A DNA stretch of 64,000 nucleotides from Flavobacterium buctense (lineage in GTDB: Bacteria; Bacteroidota; Bacteroidia; Flavobacteriales; Flavobacteriaceae): the NCBI RefSeq assembly GCF_014486695.1, contig NZ_JACTAB010000001.1, forward strand, positions 310,001 through 374,000, read 5' to 3'. Below are positions 44,835-52,955 of the stretch, piece by piece (within the stretch, counting starts at the first letter, position 1; every line of letters starts with the position of its first letter). Position numbers and translations under genes: made by a program. Below the pieces are notes generated by a model. That model searched no databases and had not been told where the DNA came from. It was given only the letters and a program-made list of their open reading frames with translations.

Positions 44835-45737
44835 ATGAGCGAAGTTCACATTCACAAGCATGAAGTAAAAGGGAAAAACCTAGTGCTTTCTATAATCCTA
44901 AATTTGATTATTACCATAGCGCAAGTAGTGGGTGGCATCATTTCAGGAAGTTTGGCGCTAATTTCCGATGCTTTACACAATTTTTCCGATGTGCTTTCGT
45001 TAGTTTTTAGTTTGATTGCCCATAAATTATCAAGAAGAAAGGCATCTATCAACAATACTTTTGGTTACAAAAGGGCTGAATTGATTGCGGCTTTTGTCAA
45101 TGCTTCCACTTTGGTCATTGTAGCCTTTATTTTGATTTATGGAGCGATTGGTAGATTTATTAGTCCGCATCCAATTGAATCCGGATTGGTAATTTGGTTG
45201 GCTTTGTTGGGTATTATTGTCAATGGTCTTTCTGTGGTTTTTCTCCGAAAAGATGCCGAGCATAATATCAATATGAAATCAGCTTATTTGCATTTGTTAA
45301 CCGATATGATGGCTTCTGTGGCGGTTTTAGTTGGTGGTTTGCTAATGAAATTTTATGGTTGGTTTTGGGTTGATAGTGTAATGACTATTGCCATTGCGAT
45401 TTATTTGATTGTGGTTGGTGTTAAATTATTAATCACTTCCACTAAAATGCTGATGCTTTTCACCCCTGATTTTATTGACATCAAAGAATTGGTTCGCGAA
45501 GTACACAAAATTCCGGGTGTGAATAAACTGCACCACATCCACGTTTGGCATCTTAACGACGAAGAGTTGCACCTCGAAGCGCATTTAGATTGTTCACAGG
45601 ATATTAAAATGAGCGAATTCAATGAATTATTACACGAAGTTGAACAGGTTTTGTTTTTAAAATTTAACATCAATCATATCAATATACAACCCGAATTCAA
45701 AAAACAAGATCCAAAACATTTTATAGTTCAGGATTAA
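44835..45737 (+). CDS. cation diffusion facilitator (zinc-type) transporter
   Basis: 300-residue CDF protein with six membrane helices and a C-terminal cytosolic domain. Metal-site residues are D45, H48 and D52 in SDALHNFSD (helix 2) and H153 and D157 in HLLTD (helix 5); the H/D set suggests Zn2+ or Cd2+. A histidine-rich N-terminus (HIHKHE) and HHIHVWHL near the C-terminal domain add metal ligands. It exports metal in exchange for protons. Confidence 0.92.
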   Translation: MSEVHIHKHEVKGKNLVLSIILNLIITIAQVVGGIISGSLALISDALHNFSDVLSLVFSLIAHKLSRRKASINNTFGYKRAELIAAFVNASTLVIVAFILIYGAIGRFISPHPIESGLVIWLALLGIIVNGLSVVFLRKDAEHNINMKSAYLHLLTDMMASVAVLVGGLLMKFYGWFWVDSVMTIAIAIYLIVVGVKLLITSTKMLMLFTPDFIDIKELVREVHKIPGVNKLHHIHVWHLNDEELHLEAHLDCSQDIKMSEFNELLHEVEQVLFLKFNINHINIQPEFKKQDPKHFIVQD

Positions 45738-45749
45738 AAAGATTTCAAA

Positions 45750-46571
45750 ATGATTATCGTTGACCAAAATCTTATCCGAAAAATAATCAAAAAAAGGTTG
45801 CCCGATTCACACAAAGGCGAACACGGCCATGCCTTGATTATTGCAGGAAGCCGAACCAAAATGGGTGCAGCGATTATTGCGGCTAAAGCTTGTTTAAGAA
45901 GCGGAATAGGTTTAGTAACATTGAACATTCCCAAAAAAGAAAGAGGTGCAATTTTTACGGCTATTCCCGAAGCGATGATTGAACTAAGAGAAGAAAATAA
46001 CGATTGGGAAAAGTACAACGCCTTAGCTATCGGGCCGGGTTTTGGAACTGATAAAACAGCCGAAAGAAAAGTAGAATTTCTACTAAAAAATGCAAAATCA
46101 CCGGTTGTTTTTGATGCCGATTCGCTAAATATTTTTGCCCAAAAGCAACAATTATTGACTAAACTTCCACCAAATTCAACGTTAACTCCTCATGTCAAAG
46201 AATTTGATCGCTTGTTTGGCATTCATTTTTCAGTCGAAAAAAGACAGCAAAAAGCCATGGAGAAAGCCATAGAACTAAATTGCATTATCGTTTTAAAAGG
46301 ACACAAAACGTTTGTCACAGACGGCAAGCAATGTTTTCAAAACACCACCGGAAATCCCGGTTTAGCCAAAGGTGGTTCAGGCGATGCATTAACTGGAATT
46401 ATTACGGCATTTTTGGCCCAAGGCTACGAACCGATAAACGCAGCAACTTTAGCCGTTTATCTTCATGGAATGGCTGCTGATTTAACATTGGAAACCCAAA
46501 GCGTAGAAAGCATGTTGATTACCGATGTGATAGCTAATCTCGGGAAAGCTTTTCAAAAAGTTTTAGAATAA
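45750..46571 (+). CDS. nnrD: ADP-dependent NAD(P)H-hydrate dehydratase
   Basis: 273-residue ribokinase-fold repair enzyme that dehydrates damaged (6S)-NAD(P)HX. Diagnostic GEHGHALIIAGS near the N-terminus, LTPHVKEFDRLFG, and the nucleotide motif NPGLAKGGSGDALTG. Unlike many bacterial homologues, it lacks the fused N-terminal NnrE epimerase domain. The start at ATG 45750 is 12 bases after the CDF stop. Confidence 0.9.
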   Translation: MIIVDQNLIRKIIKKRLPDSHKGEHGHALIIAGSRTKMGAAIIAAKACLRSGIGLVTLNIPKKERGAIFTAIPEAMIELREENNDWEKYNALAIGPGFGTDKTAERKVEFLLKNAKSPVVFDADSLNIFAQKQQLLTKLPPNSTLTPHVKEFDRLFGIHFSVEKRQQKAMEKAIELNCIIVLKGHKTFVTDGKQCFQNTTGNPGLAKGGSGDALTGIITAFLAQGYEPINAATLAVYLHGMAADLTLETQSVESMLITDVIANLGKAFQKVLE

Positions 46572-46640
46572 ATCTTTGCGTCCCGAAGTTTCGGGATTGC
46601 GCAATACTTTGCATCTTTGCGGTTACAAGAAATTTACACA

Positions 46641-48764
46641 ATGACCAACATACAATTCATTCAAAACCAAGTTACGGCTTCACCAAAAAGCATTGAAGCC
46701 ACTCTAAAATTACTTTCAGAAGATTGCACAATCCCTTTTATTTCTCGTTACCGAAAAGACCAAACCGGAAACTTGGACGAAGTCGTTATTGAAAATATCG
46801 CTAAACTTTCTAAACAGTTTGACGAAATCGTAAAAAGAAAAGACAGCGTTTTAAAAGCCATTGATGAACAAGGACAGCTGACTTCAGAACTAAAAAATAA
46901 AATAGAAAACAGCTTCGATTTGCAGGAGATTGAAGATTTGTATTTGCCTTATAAAAAGAAGAAAAAAACCAGAGCCGATGTAGCTCGTGAAAACGGTTTA
47001 GAACCTTTGGCTAAAATCATCATGGCGCAAAATTCGGATGATATTGAGTTTATGGCTTCCAAATATTTGAATGCTAAAGTACCAAATGAAGACGACGCAT
47101 TACAAGGCGCACGCGACATTATCGCCGAATGGATCAACGAAAACATCTTTATCCGAAAAAATCTCCGTCGTTTGTTTCAAAGAAAAGCAGTTGTGGAAAC
47201 CAAAGTCGTGAAAACCAAAAAAGACGATGAAGCGGCTCAAAAATTCTCGCAATATTTCGACTGGGCTGAACCGATTTCCAAAGCGCCATCGCATAGATTA
47301 TTGGCCATGTTGCGCGCCGAAGCGGAAGGGTTTGTCAAATTAAATGTCGAAATCGAGAAAGAAGAAGCGATTGAATTCATCGAAAACAATACGATAAAAA
47401 ACAATCGCGAAACAGCAGACCAACTGCGCCTAGCCATCAAAGACAGTTACAAAAGATTATTAGAACCGGCCATTTCCAACGAAACGTTGCAAGAAGCTAA
47501 AGCCAAAGCCGACGCGAAAGCGATTGAAGTGTTTGCCGGGAATTTAGGCCAACTTTTATTAGCGCCACCATTAGGAGAAAAGCGAATTTTAGCGATTGAT
47601 CCCGGATTTAGAAGCGGTTGTAAAATTGTTTGTTTGGATGAAAAAGGCGATTTGTTATACAATGAAACCATTTATCCGCATCAGCCGCAAAATGAAATTG
47701 CAATGGCGATGAAGAAAATCAAATCGATGGTCAATGCCTATAATATTGAAGCGATTTCCATAGGTAACGGAACAGCAAGTCGCGAAACCGAATTCTTTAT
47801 CAAAAAAATTCCTTTCGACAAACCGGTTCAGGTTTTTGTGGTTTCAGAAGCCGGCGCATCAGTGTATTCTGCCAGCAAAATTGCCAGAGATGAATTCCCC
47901 AATTATGACGTAACCGTTCGAGGCTCAGTTTCCATTGGAAGACGACTTTCAGATCCTTTGGCAGAATTGGTGAAAATTGATGCCAAATCCATAGGCGTCG
48001 GACAATACCAACACGATGTCGATCAAACCAAATTAAAAGAAGAATTAGACACCGTTGTCGTTCGGTGTGTGAATTCGGTTGGAATCAATATCAACACAGC
48101 CAGCAAATCACTATTGAGTTATGTTTCAGGAATCGGCGAAAAAATGGCTGAAAACATAGTCGCTTTCAGAAGTGAAAACGGTCCGTTTGAAGAGAGAAAA
48201 CAATTGAAAAAAGTACCTCGTTTGGGTGACAAAGCATACCAACAAGCCGCAGCTTTTATCCGAATCAAAGGCGGAAAAAATCCGTTAGACAATTCGGCCG
48301 TACATCCGGAAGCTTATCCAATTGTAGAAAAAATGGCGAAAGATTTAGGGTTAAAAACAACCGAATTAATCGGCAAGAAAGACAAAATCAGTTTAATAAA
48401 ACCCGAAGTTTATATCACTTCAGACATTGGAATTCTGGGAATCAAAGACATACTAAAAGAACTCGAAAAACCGGGATTAGATCCAAGAAAAGCCGCCAAA
48501 GTTTTCGAATTTGATGCCAATGTCAAAACCATCAAAGACGTCCGTTCCGGCATGATTTTACCCGGAATTGTCAATAACATAACGGCGTTTGGTTGCTTTG
48601 TTGATATCGGAATTAAAGAAAGTGGTTTGGTGCACATTTCCCAACTCAAAGAAGGTTTTGTGTCTGATGTAAATGAAGTAGTCAAATTACACCAACACGT
48701 TCAAGTTAAAGTCGTTGAAGTCGATGAAGAACGAAAACGCATTCAGTTGACCATGGTGTTTTAA
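46641..48764 (+). CDS. tex: Tex-family RNA-binding transcription accessory protein
   Basis: 707-residue Tex protein: N-terminal helical domain with YKKKKKTRADVARENGLEPLA, a YqgF-like RNase H fold core (AIDPGFRSGCKIVCLD), a helix-hairpin-helix region (YVSGIGEKMAENIVAFR), and a C-terminal S1 domain (GMILPGIVNNITAFGCFVDIG). It binds nucleic acid and affects transcription and tolerance. ATG 46641 is preferred over an upstream TTG at 46617. The leader holds a short palindrome, TCCCGAA / TTCGGGA. Confidence 0.95.
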   Translation: MTNIQFIQNQVTASPKSIEATLKLLSEDCTIPFISRYRKDQTGNLDEVVIENIAKLSKQFDEIVKRKDSVLKAIDEQGQLTSELKNKIENSFDLQEIEDLYLPYKKKKKTRADVARENGLEPLAKIIMAQNSDDIEFMASKYLNAKVPNEDDALQGARDIIAEWINENIFIRKNLRRLFQRKAVVETKVVKTKKDDEAAQKFSQYFDWAEPISKAPSHRLLAMLRAEAEGFVKLNVEIEKEEAIEFIENNTIKNNRETADQLRLAIKDSYKRLLEPAISNETLQEAKAKADAKAIEVFAGNLGQLLLAPPLGEKRILAIDPGFRSGCKIVCLDEKGDLLYNETIYPHQPQNEIAMAMKKIKSMVNAYNIEAISIGNGTASRETEFFIKKIPFDKPVQVFVVSEAGASVYSASKIARDEFPNYDVTVRGSVSIGRRLSDPLAELVKIDAKSIGVGQYQHDVDQTKLKEELDTVVVRCVNSVGININTASKSLLSYVSGIGEKMAENIVAFRSENGPFEERKQLKKVPRLGDKAYQQAAAFIRIKGGKNPLDNSAVHPEAYPIVEKMAKDLGLKTTELIGKKDKISLIKPEVYITSDIGILGIKDILKELEKPGLDPRKAAKVFEFDANVKTIKDVRSGMILPGIVNNITAFGCFVDIGIKESGLVHISQLKEGFVSDVNEVVKLHQHVQVKVVEVDEERKRIQLTMVF

Positions 48765-48777
48765 AAGCATCAAAAAT

Positions 48778-48820
48778 AAAATCCCAAATACCAATTGATT
48801 ATTGTTGGTATTTGGGATTT
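48778..48820. terminator. strong hairpin terminator between tex and tatA
   Basis: A stem of 16 pairs built on ATCCCAAATACCAA and TTGGTATTTGGGAT with a 10-base loop. A and T runs flank it, so it may serve both convergent genes. Confidence 0.85.
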
Positions 48821-48841
48821 AAAATATTAAATTTTGTGAAG

Positions 48842-49045
48842 TTATTCTTTTGCAGTAGTTTCTTCTTCTTTTTTAGGCTCGGTTGTATCGTCTTTAGCTG
48901 CTTTTTTGAATTCTTTCACGCCACTACCCAAACCTTTCATTAGTTCCGGAATTTTTTTACCTCCAAAAAGCAATAAAATAACGGCCAAAATCAACATCAT
49001 TTGTGGGAATTCAATTGTGCCAAGAAATATGGTTAAAAAGTTCAT
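48842..49045 (-). CDS. tatA: Sec-independent translocase subunit TatA/E
   Basis: 67-residue twin-arginine translocase component: N-terminal membrane helix (about 4-26), the hinge [14 protein letters not shown], an amphipathic helix GVKEFKKAA and an acidic tail. No tatC or tatB is nearby. It is the only minus-strand gene right of 43 kb. Confidence 0.93.
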   Translation of the reverse strand: MNFLTIFLGTIEFPQMMLILAVILLLFGGKKIPELMKGLGSGVKEFKKAAKDDTTEPKKEEETTAKE

Positions 49046-49073
49046 GATAATTTGAATTAGATTAAATATTTGA

Positions 49074-49081
49074 CAAATGTA
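49074..49081 (-). promoter_or_regulatory. -7 promoter box of tatA
   Basis: Plus CAAATGTA is TACATTTG on minus (TAnnTTTG), 29 bases before ATG 49045. Confidence 0.5.
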
Positions 49082-49159
49082 GAAAATAAATCAATAACTG
49101 CTATTGATTTACTCTCAAAGAACGTTAAACTTTATAAAATCTTAAGCAGATTTAATTTC

Positions 49160-49167
49160 TATATTTG
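49160..49167 (+). promoter_or_regulatory. -7 promoter box of the M23 peptidase gene
   Basis: TATATTTG, exact match, 18 bases before ATG 49186; it rules against an upstream TTG start at 49165. Confidence 0.6.
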
Positions 49168-49185
49168 TGGTATAATCTAAGACCA

Positions 49186-50055
49186 ATGTCGGAAAAACGG
49201 CTTAAACGCAAAATCATTAAGAAAAAGTTATTCACTAAAAACCGTTTGGTTATTTTGAATGAAGACACTTTTGAAGAAGTATTTTCCTTGCGTTTGACGT
49301 TGATGAATGTATTTGTAGTAGCCAGTATTGGCGCATTGTTGATTATTTTCATCACCACTTATATTATTGCCTTTACCCCATTACGAGAATACATTCCGGG
49401 TTACGCATCGACTAAATTAAAAAGAGACGCAACCGAATTGGCACTGAAATCCGATTCCTTAAGCAATGCGCTCAAGAAAAATGAAGCTTATATTGCTTCC
49501 ATTAAAAAGATTTTGACCGGCGATTTGGATTATGCCAAATTCAGTAAAGATTCTATAACCGCTACCAGTCTTGAAACTATTTCTGAGGAAGATTTACAGC
49601 CCACTGAAGCCGATTTGAAACTTAGAGAACAAGTGGCCAGAGAAGACAAATACAATCTCTTTGAAAAAGCCAAACCTAAAGTAAGTGTAGTGTTTTTTCC
49701 ACCGGCAAAAGGAATGATTACCGAGAAGTTTAACCCCAAAGAAAAGCATTATGCCGTTGATGTGGCTTTGGCTAAAAATACCCCAATAAAAGCCGTTTTA
49801 GCCGGAACAGTTATTTTTGCCGATTGGACACCAACAACAGGAAACGTAGTAATCATTAGACACAACAATGGATTTATATCAGCCTATAAACATGCAGCAT
49901 CCATAACCAAAGACCAAGGTGATGCCGTTAGAACCGGAGAAGTCATAGCGCTCGCCGGTTCAACCGGACAAGAATCTACCGGAGTGCATTTGCACTTTGA
50001 ATTGTGGAAAGACGGTTACCCAATTGATCCCACTATTTTTATAGCTTTTGAATAA
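49186..50055 (+). CDS. membrane-anchored M23 (LytM) peptidase
   Basis: 289-residue protein: basic cytosolic N-terminus (MSEKRLKRKIIKKK), a membrane helix (about 40-62), a helical stalk, and a C-terminal LytM domain. The zinc ligands look intact: H188 and D192 in KHYAVDVAL and H268-x-H270 in GVHLHFEL. It should cleave peptidoglycan cross-links in the periplasm. Its stop precedes the SdpI gene start by one base, and the GH3 gene follows. Confidence 0.92.
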   Translation: MSEKRLKRKIIKKKLFTKNRLVILNEDTFEEVFSLRLTLMNVFVVASIGALLIIFITTYIIAFTPLREYIPGYASTKLKRDATELALKSDSLSNALKKNEAYIASIKKILTGDLDYAKFSKDSITATSLETISEEDLQPTEADLKLREQVAREDKYNLFEKAKPKVSVVFFPPAKGMITEKFNPKEKHYAVDVALAKNTPIKAVLAGTVIFADWTPTTGNVVIIRHNNGFISAYKHAASITKDQGDAVRTGEVIALAGSTGQESTGVHLHFELWKDGYPIDPTIFIAFE

Positions 50056-50056
50056 T

Positions 50057-50425
50057 ATGGAAGAATCAGTAATTTACTTTTTAGAAAACACTTTGTTTAT
50101 TTCCTTTTTAGTGGGATTCATTTTTTTGATTACGGCTTTAATCACTTTGAAATTTCCACCAAAGAAAATCAATTATTTATACGGTTATCGAACAACAGCT
50201 TCTATGAAAAATCAAGAGGTTTGGGATTTTGCTCAACGGTATTCAGGGATAAAAATGATTCAGGCCGGTTTATTTTTAATGCTTATTTCCTTTGTCAATG
50301 TATTTTTAAATTTCAAAGATGAATTTTTTACAGTAGCTTTTGGAATGGTATTCATAATAGCAGCTGTTATTTACTTATTTGTTTCGACAGAAAAAGCCAT
50401 TAGAAAAAATTTCCCAAACCATTAA
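50057..50425 (+). CDS. SdpI-family membrane protein
   Basis: 122-residue protein with three hydrophobic helices (about 12-32, 70-90 and 95-113) and the family motif INYLYGYRTTASMKNQEVW between helices 1 and 2. SdpI-type proteins can give immunity to toxins; most homologues are uncharacterised. Overlaps the GH3 start by one base. Confidence 0.8.
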   Translation: MEESVIYFLENTLFISFLVGFIFLITALITLKFPPKKINYLYGYRTTASMKNQEVWDFAQRYSGIKMIQAGLFLMLISFVNVFLNFKDEFFTVAFGMVFIIAAVIYLFVSTEKAIRKNFPNH

Positions 50426-51933
50426 TGATGTCTATAAAATCAATAGCCGCCAAATTATTTGCCAAAAGCATTCACAAAAAAGTCCAAGCTTGGGCTTCAA
50501 ATCCTGTTGAAACGCAACAAAAAGTGCTAGAGGATTTAATCGGTCAAGCCAAATTTACCTTGTTTGGAAACGACCACGATTTTCTTAACATCAAATCTTT
50601 TGAAGATTTCGCTGCTAAAGTTCCGATTAGAGATTATGAAGAATTGAGACCTTATGTAGACAAAGTGGTCAAAGGCGAAGAAAACATCCTTTGGAAAGGC
50701 AAACCCATTTATTTTGCCAAAACATCGGGAACGACTTCTGGCGCCAAATACATTCCGCTGACCAAAGAATCGATGCCATTTCACATCGAAGCCGCCCGAA
50801 ATGCCATACTAAGTTACATCCACGAAACCGGCAAAGCAGACTTTGTCGACGGCAAAATGATTTTCCTGCAAGGCAGTCCGATTTTAGAAGAGAAAAACGG
50901 AATTAAATTAGGAAGACTGTCCGGGATTGTAGCCCATTTTGTGCCTAAATATCTCCAAAAAAACCGCATGCCGAGTTGGGAAACTAATTGCATAGAAGAT
51001 TGGGAAACCAAAGTCGATGCGATTGTAGAAGAAACATTTTACGAAAACATGACCGTAATTTCGGGAATTCCTTCTTGGGTGCAAATGTATTTTGAAAAAC
51101 TGCAGCAAAAAGGCCAAAAACCCGTTGGCGAAATCTTTAAAAATTTCAATTTGTTTATTTATGGTGGCGTAAACTATGAACCCTATCGCGCCAAATTTGA
51201 AAATTTAATAGGCCGAAAAGTCGATTCGATTGAGTTGTTTCCCGCTTCCGAAGGCTTTTTTGCCTACCAAGATTCACAAAAAGAAAAAGGCATGTTGCTG
51301 TTATTGAATTCAGGCATTTTCTACGAATTTATAAAAGCAGACGAATTTTACACAGAAAAACCAAGACGCTATACCATCGGCGAAGTCGAATTAGGAACCA
51401 ATTACGTTTTAATCATTTCCACGAACGCCGGACTTTGGGCCTACAACATCGGCGATACCGTTCAGTTTACCAGTTTAAAACCTTATCGCGTCATCGTTTC
51501 CGGAAGGATTAAACATTACATTTCTGCTTTTGGCGAACACGTCATTGGCAAAGAAGTGGAAAGCGCTTTACAAGAAGCCATGCAAGGAACCAATGTTCGC
51601 ATAAACGAGTTTACCGTGGCGCCGCAAATCACACCAAGCGAAGGATTGCCTTACCACGAATGGTTTATCGAATTCGATTCTGAAGCTTCGGGAGAACCCG
51701 AAAACCTGGATGATTTTGCCTTAAGAATTGACCAAGCCATGCGAAAGCAAAACACTTATTACGATGATTTAATCGTTGGCAATGTGTTGCAAACACTAGT
51801 CATTACCAAAGTCGCCAAAAACGGGTTCCAAGAGTATATGAAATCCATCGGAAAACTTGGCGGACAAAACAAATTACCGAGATTGGCTAACGACAGAAAG
51901 ATTGCCGATTTTTTTAAAAATAAAGAGCGATAG
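50425..51933 (+). CDS. GH3-family acyl-acid-amido synthetase-like protein
   Basis: 502-residue protein of the GH3 family, named from plant auxin-conjugating enzymes of the adenylate-forming (ANL) superfamily. The ATP-binding signature is AKTSGTTSGAKYIPLT at about 98-113. Further motifs are LFPASEGFFAYQ and TNAGLWAYNIGDTVQF, with GRIKHYISAFGEHV at the C-terminal swivel. It probably adenylates a carboxylic acid and joins it to an amine. The substrate in Bacteroidota is unknown. Two in-frame ATGs (50425, 50428) are possible starts. Confidence 0.88.
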   Translation: MMSIKSIAAKLFAKSIHKKVQAWASNPVETQQKVLEDLIGQAKFTLFGNDHDFLNIKSFEDFAAKVPIRDYEELRPYVDKVVKGEENILWKGKPIYFAKTSGTTSGAKYIPLTKESMPFHIEAARNAILSYIHETGKADFVDGKMIFLQGSPILEEKNGIKLGRLSGIVAHFVPKYLQKNRMPSWETNCIEDWETKVDAIVEETFYENMTVISGIPSWVQMYFEKLQQKGQKPVGEIFKNFNLFIYGGVNYEPYRAKFENLIGRKVDSIELFPASEGFFAYQDSQKEKGMLLLLNSGIFYEFIKADEFYTEKPRRYTIGEVELGTNYVLIISTNAGLWAYNIGDTVQFTSLKPYRVIVSGRIKHYISAFGEHVIGKEVESALQEAMQGTNVRINEFTVAPQITPSEGLPYHEWFIEFDSEASGEPENLDDFALRIDQAMRKQNTYYDDLIVGNVLQTLVITKVAKNGFQEYMKSIGKLGGQNKLPRLANDRKIADFFKNKER

Positions 51934-52037
51934 GTTCGGGCATTTTTGTAATCCATTTTCCTGCTACCGAAACTCGCTGTAACGGCGTTACGAGCTCAAA
52001 CAATTTCGGTATCAGGGCTAAAAAGCAAACTAAAGGA

Positions 52038-52913
52038 ATGAAAATAATAGTTTTAATGGTCGTTTTGTTTTTAAAAACATTAGGGGTTTCCGCCCAAATT
52101 AAAGGTGTCGTCAAGGACAGTTTATCAGGCCAACCGATTTCGTATGTCAATATTTGGGTGGAGAATGAAAATATCGCCACCACTACTGAAGAAGATGGTA
52201 CTTTTTCCCTCAATGTTTCGGGAAACAAAAATTTGATTTTTTCGGCGCTTGGTTACGAAAAGAAAACCAGTAAAGCTGCTCAATCGGCTGAGGTTTTTTT
52301 AAACGCTAAAGCTTTTGATTTAGAGGAAGTAGTTATATCGAACAGTATTGAAACTAAAAGGATTGTCATTGGTCAAACCGAAAACACTATTGCCCAAGCC
52401 TTTGACAACGGACCAAGAATTGACGTGAAATATTTTCCATACAATCCGGCTTATAATAAAACAAGATACCTCAAAAAAGTAACTCTTTCTACTGACAGTA
52501 GGATTGAAGACGCTACAATTAGAATTCGATTTTACAGTGTCGATGCCAATGGTTTTCCGGGAGAGGAAATGCTAAAAAAAGATTTAATAGTTACCGTTAA
52601 AAATGGCACGAAGTCTAATAAAATAGACCTATCAGATTATAATTTGGTTATGCCGAAAAACGGACTCTTTGTGGGTTTTGAAAAGCTAATGATAGAAAAA
52701 AACAAGAAAGAGAGAACAGTAACCGACCAGAATACGCAAACCACACAAATTCTAAAAACCTATTACCCGTTTATCCTATACAACTATGTAGAAAGAGACG
52801 CGCTTTTTACTTTTTCTGGCGGAAAATGGAACAAACAAACAAACGAGTCCAACGGCATGCCGGAAAAAGTAAAAGGGTATGAACCGGCAATCAACCTAAT
52901 TCTTTCGAACTAA
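52038..52913 (+). CDS. carboxypeptidase-regulatory-like domain exported protein
   Basis: 291-residue protein with a signal peptide (about 1-19, ending GVSAQ). A CarboxypepD_reg-like beta-sandwich follows (about 20-100; IKGVVKDSLSGQPISYVNIWV, DGTFSLNVSG). The C-terminal roughly 170 residues are beta-rich and of no named family (DATIRIRFYSVDANGFPGEEM). Such N-terminal domains precede TonB-dependent receptors in Bacteroidota, but no barrel is present. Probably an envelope protein. Confidence 0.78.
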   Translation: MKIIVLMVVLFLKTLGVSAQIKGVVKDSLSGQPISYVNIWVENENIATTTEEDGTFSLNVSGNKNLIFSALGYEKKTSKAAQSAEVFLNAKAFDLEEVVISNSIETKRIVIGQTENTIAQAFDNGPRIDVKYFPYNPAYNKTRYLKKVTLSTDSRIEDATIRIRFYSVDANGFPGEEMLKKDLIVTVKNGTKSNKIDLSDYNLVMPKNGLFVGFEKLMIEKNKKERTVTDQNTQTTQILKTYYPFILYNYVERDALFTFSGGKWNKQTNESNGMPEKVKGYEPAINLILSN

Positions 52914-52926
52914 ACGACAAAAACCC

Positions 52927-52934
52927 TATATTTG
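52927..52934 (+). promoter_or_regulatory. -7 promoter box of the nucleosidase-like gene
   Basis: TATATTTG, exact match, 21 bases before ATG 52956; it argues against an upstream TTG start at 52932. Confidence 0.6.
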
Positions 52935-52955
52935 CGGGTTAGAAAACAAAATTTA

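Noticed and set aside
46575..46600. TCCCGAA / TTCGGGA palindrome as a terminator after nnrD
   Set aside because: No T run follows on plus; more likely a leader or intergenic repeat before tex.
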